6,053 nucleotides of DNA. Source: Polaromonas sp. (GTDB lineage: Bacteria > Pseudomonadota > Gammaproteobacteria > Burkholderiales > Burkholderiaceae_C). The stretch is taken from NCBI GenBank assembly GCA_014376885.1, contig JACMQR010000038.1, positions 1-6,053 of the forward strand, in the 5' to 3' direction. The notes beneath the pieces were generated by a model. It was not told the origin of the DNA. It saw only the letters and a program-made list of their open reading frames with translations, and did not search any database. The position numbers and the translations under genes are program-made. Shown here one piece after another: positions 5,230-6,053 of this stretch (position 1 is its first letter; each line of letters starts with the position of its first letter).

Positions 5230-6053
5230 CCACGGCTGCTGAAATCAAGCATTTTGAACAACACGGTTTGTATGCCGGCGCTAACGAGCATGACGCCTGC
5301 GGCGTTGGTTTTGTCGCGCACATCAAGGGCCACAAGACCCATGCCATCGTCGCCCAAGCCCTGAAGATTCTTGAAAACCTGGACCATCGGGGTGCGGTCG
5401 GGGCTGACAAGCTGATGGGCGACGGGGCCGGCATCTTGATCCAGCTGCCCGATGCGCTGTACCGCGAAGAAATGGCCGTGCAAGGCGTTGAGCTGCCGCC
5501 GCCGGGCGAGTATGGCGTCGGCATGGTGTTTTTGCCGAAAGAGCATGCCTCGCGTCTGGCCTGCGAGCAGGCGCTGGAGCGCGCGGTCAAGGCCGAAGGC
5601 CAGGTGCTGCTCGGCTGGCGCGATGTGCCGGTCGACCGGGACATGCCGATGTCGCCCACGGTGCGCGCCAAGGAACCCATCTTGCGCCAGATCTTCATTG
5701 GCCGCGGCAACGACGTGATCGTGCAGGACGCGCTGGAGCGCAAGCTGTATGTGATCCGCAAGACCGCCAGCGCGGCCATCCAGCGGCTGCACCTGACGCA
5801 CAGCAAGGAATACTACGTTCCCAGCATGTCCAGCCGTACCGTGGTTTACAAGGGCCTGCTGCTGGCCGACCAGGTGGGCACCTATTTCCTGGACCTGAGG
5901 GATGCGCGCTGCGTCTCGGCGCTCGGCCTGGTGCACCAGCGCTTTTCGACCAACACCTTCCCCGAGTGGCCGCTGGCCCACCCCTATCGCTATGTGGCGC
6001 ACAACGGCGAAATCAACACCGTTAAGGGCAACTACAACTGGATGAAGGCCCGA
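5226..6053 (+). CDS. gltB: Glutamate synthase (NADPH) large subunit, N-terminal part (3' end outside window)
   Basis: Large subunit of cytoplasmic glutamate synthase (GOGAT), which transfers the glutamine amide to 2-oxoglutarate and, with GltD, closes the GS-GOGAT ammonia-assimilation cycle. The frame runs open from the ATG to the window edge, 276 residues of a protein usually near 1500. This part is the class II glutamine amidotransferase domain. HDACGVGF places the nucleophile at Cys25, so a 24-residue propeptide is expected to be removed. Arg55 in LDHRGAVGAD is residue 31 counted from the Cys, the expected substrate Arg. GDGAGILIQLP (about 64-74), QRFSTNTFPEWPLAHP and HNGEINTVKGN (Asn260-Gly261, oxyanion hole) complete the signature. 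gltD would be expected downstream. The start is supported by a good ribosome binding site, and a sigma-54-like promoter lies about 100 bases upstream. Confidence 0.97.
   Translation, partial: MTTAAEIKHFEQHGLYAGANEHDACGVGFVAHIKGHKTHAIVAQALKILENLDHRGAVGADKLMGDGAGILIQLPDALYREEMAVQGVELPPPGEYGVGMVFLPKEHASRLACEQALERAVKAEGQVLLGWRDVPVDRDMPMSPTVRAKEPILRQIFIGRGNDVIVQDALERKLYVIRKTASAAIQRLHLTHSKEYYVPSMSSRTVVYKGLLLADQVGTYFLDLRDARCVSALGLVHQRFSTNTFPEWPLAHPYRYVAHNGEINTVKGNYNWMKAR

Noticed and set aside
5166..6002. Long open frame (278 codons) on the minus strand opposite gltB
   Set aside because: The plus strand carries clear GltB amidotransferase motifs. The antisense frame is a by-product of GC-rich codon use.
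1..6053. CRISPR array, tRNA, rRNA or a defence/toxin-antitoxin gene set
   Set aside because: No regularly spaced repeats, no RNA-gene sequence marks and no coding region of such families is visible; the coding space is taken by housekeeping genes plus one transposase and one binding protein.

Overview
The window reads as chromosomal DNA of a GC-rich betaproteobacterium, most likely in the Comamonadaceae (Polaromonas, Rhodoferax or Acidovorax type). This rests on the look of the AroB, Dgt and GltB proteins, on the gene order aroK-aroB-dgt followed by gltB, and on a degenerate copy of what I recall as an intergenic repeat abundant in that family. No database comparison was possible. All genes recognised with confidence are on the + strand.

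Layout. Bases 1-411 hold the 3' part of aroK (shikimate kinase). A 120-bp gap leads to complete aroB (532-1653, 3-dehydroquinate synthase). An 85-bp gap carrying the repeat remnant separates aroB from complete dgt (1739-2935, HD-domain dNTP triphosphohydrolase). A 142-bp promoter region precedes an isolated periplasmic ABC substrate-binding protein (3078-4226) with a possible twin-arginine signal peptide. It is followed by an intact IS200-like Y1/HUH transposase of the REP-associated (RAYT) type (4292-4996). An AT-rich cluster of short direct and inverted GATTAATTG/CCCCAATTA boxes (5034-5101) lies just downstream. Immediately after it comes a -24/-12 element that fits sigma-54, then gltB (5226 to the window end), the glutamate synthase large subunit.

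How the genes relate. aroK and aroB serve the shikimate pathway; dgt controls dNTP pools; gltB is the nitrogen-assimilation partner of glutamine synthetase. The substrate-binding protein and the transposase look like accessory cargo between dgt and gltB. The most interesting point is regulatory: the transposase and its repeat cluster end two bases before the putative sigma-54 promoter of gltB, where activator sites would normally lie.

I see no new multi-gene system, CRISPR array, tRNA or rRNA. The points worth a second look are the repeat cluster and its link to the transposase, the gltB promoter with a possible leader peptide, the apparently leaderless aroB start, and remnants of family-specific repeats.
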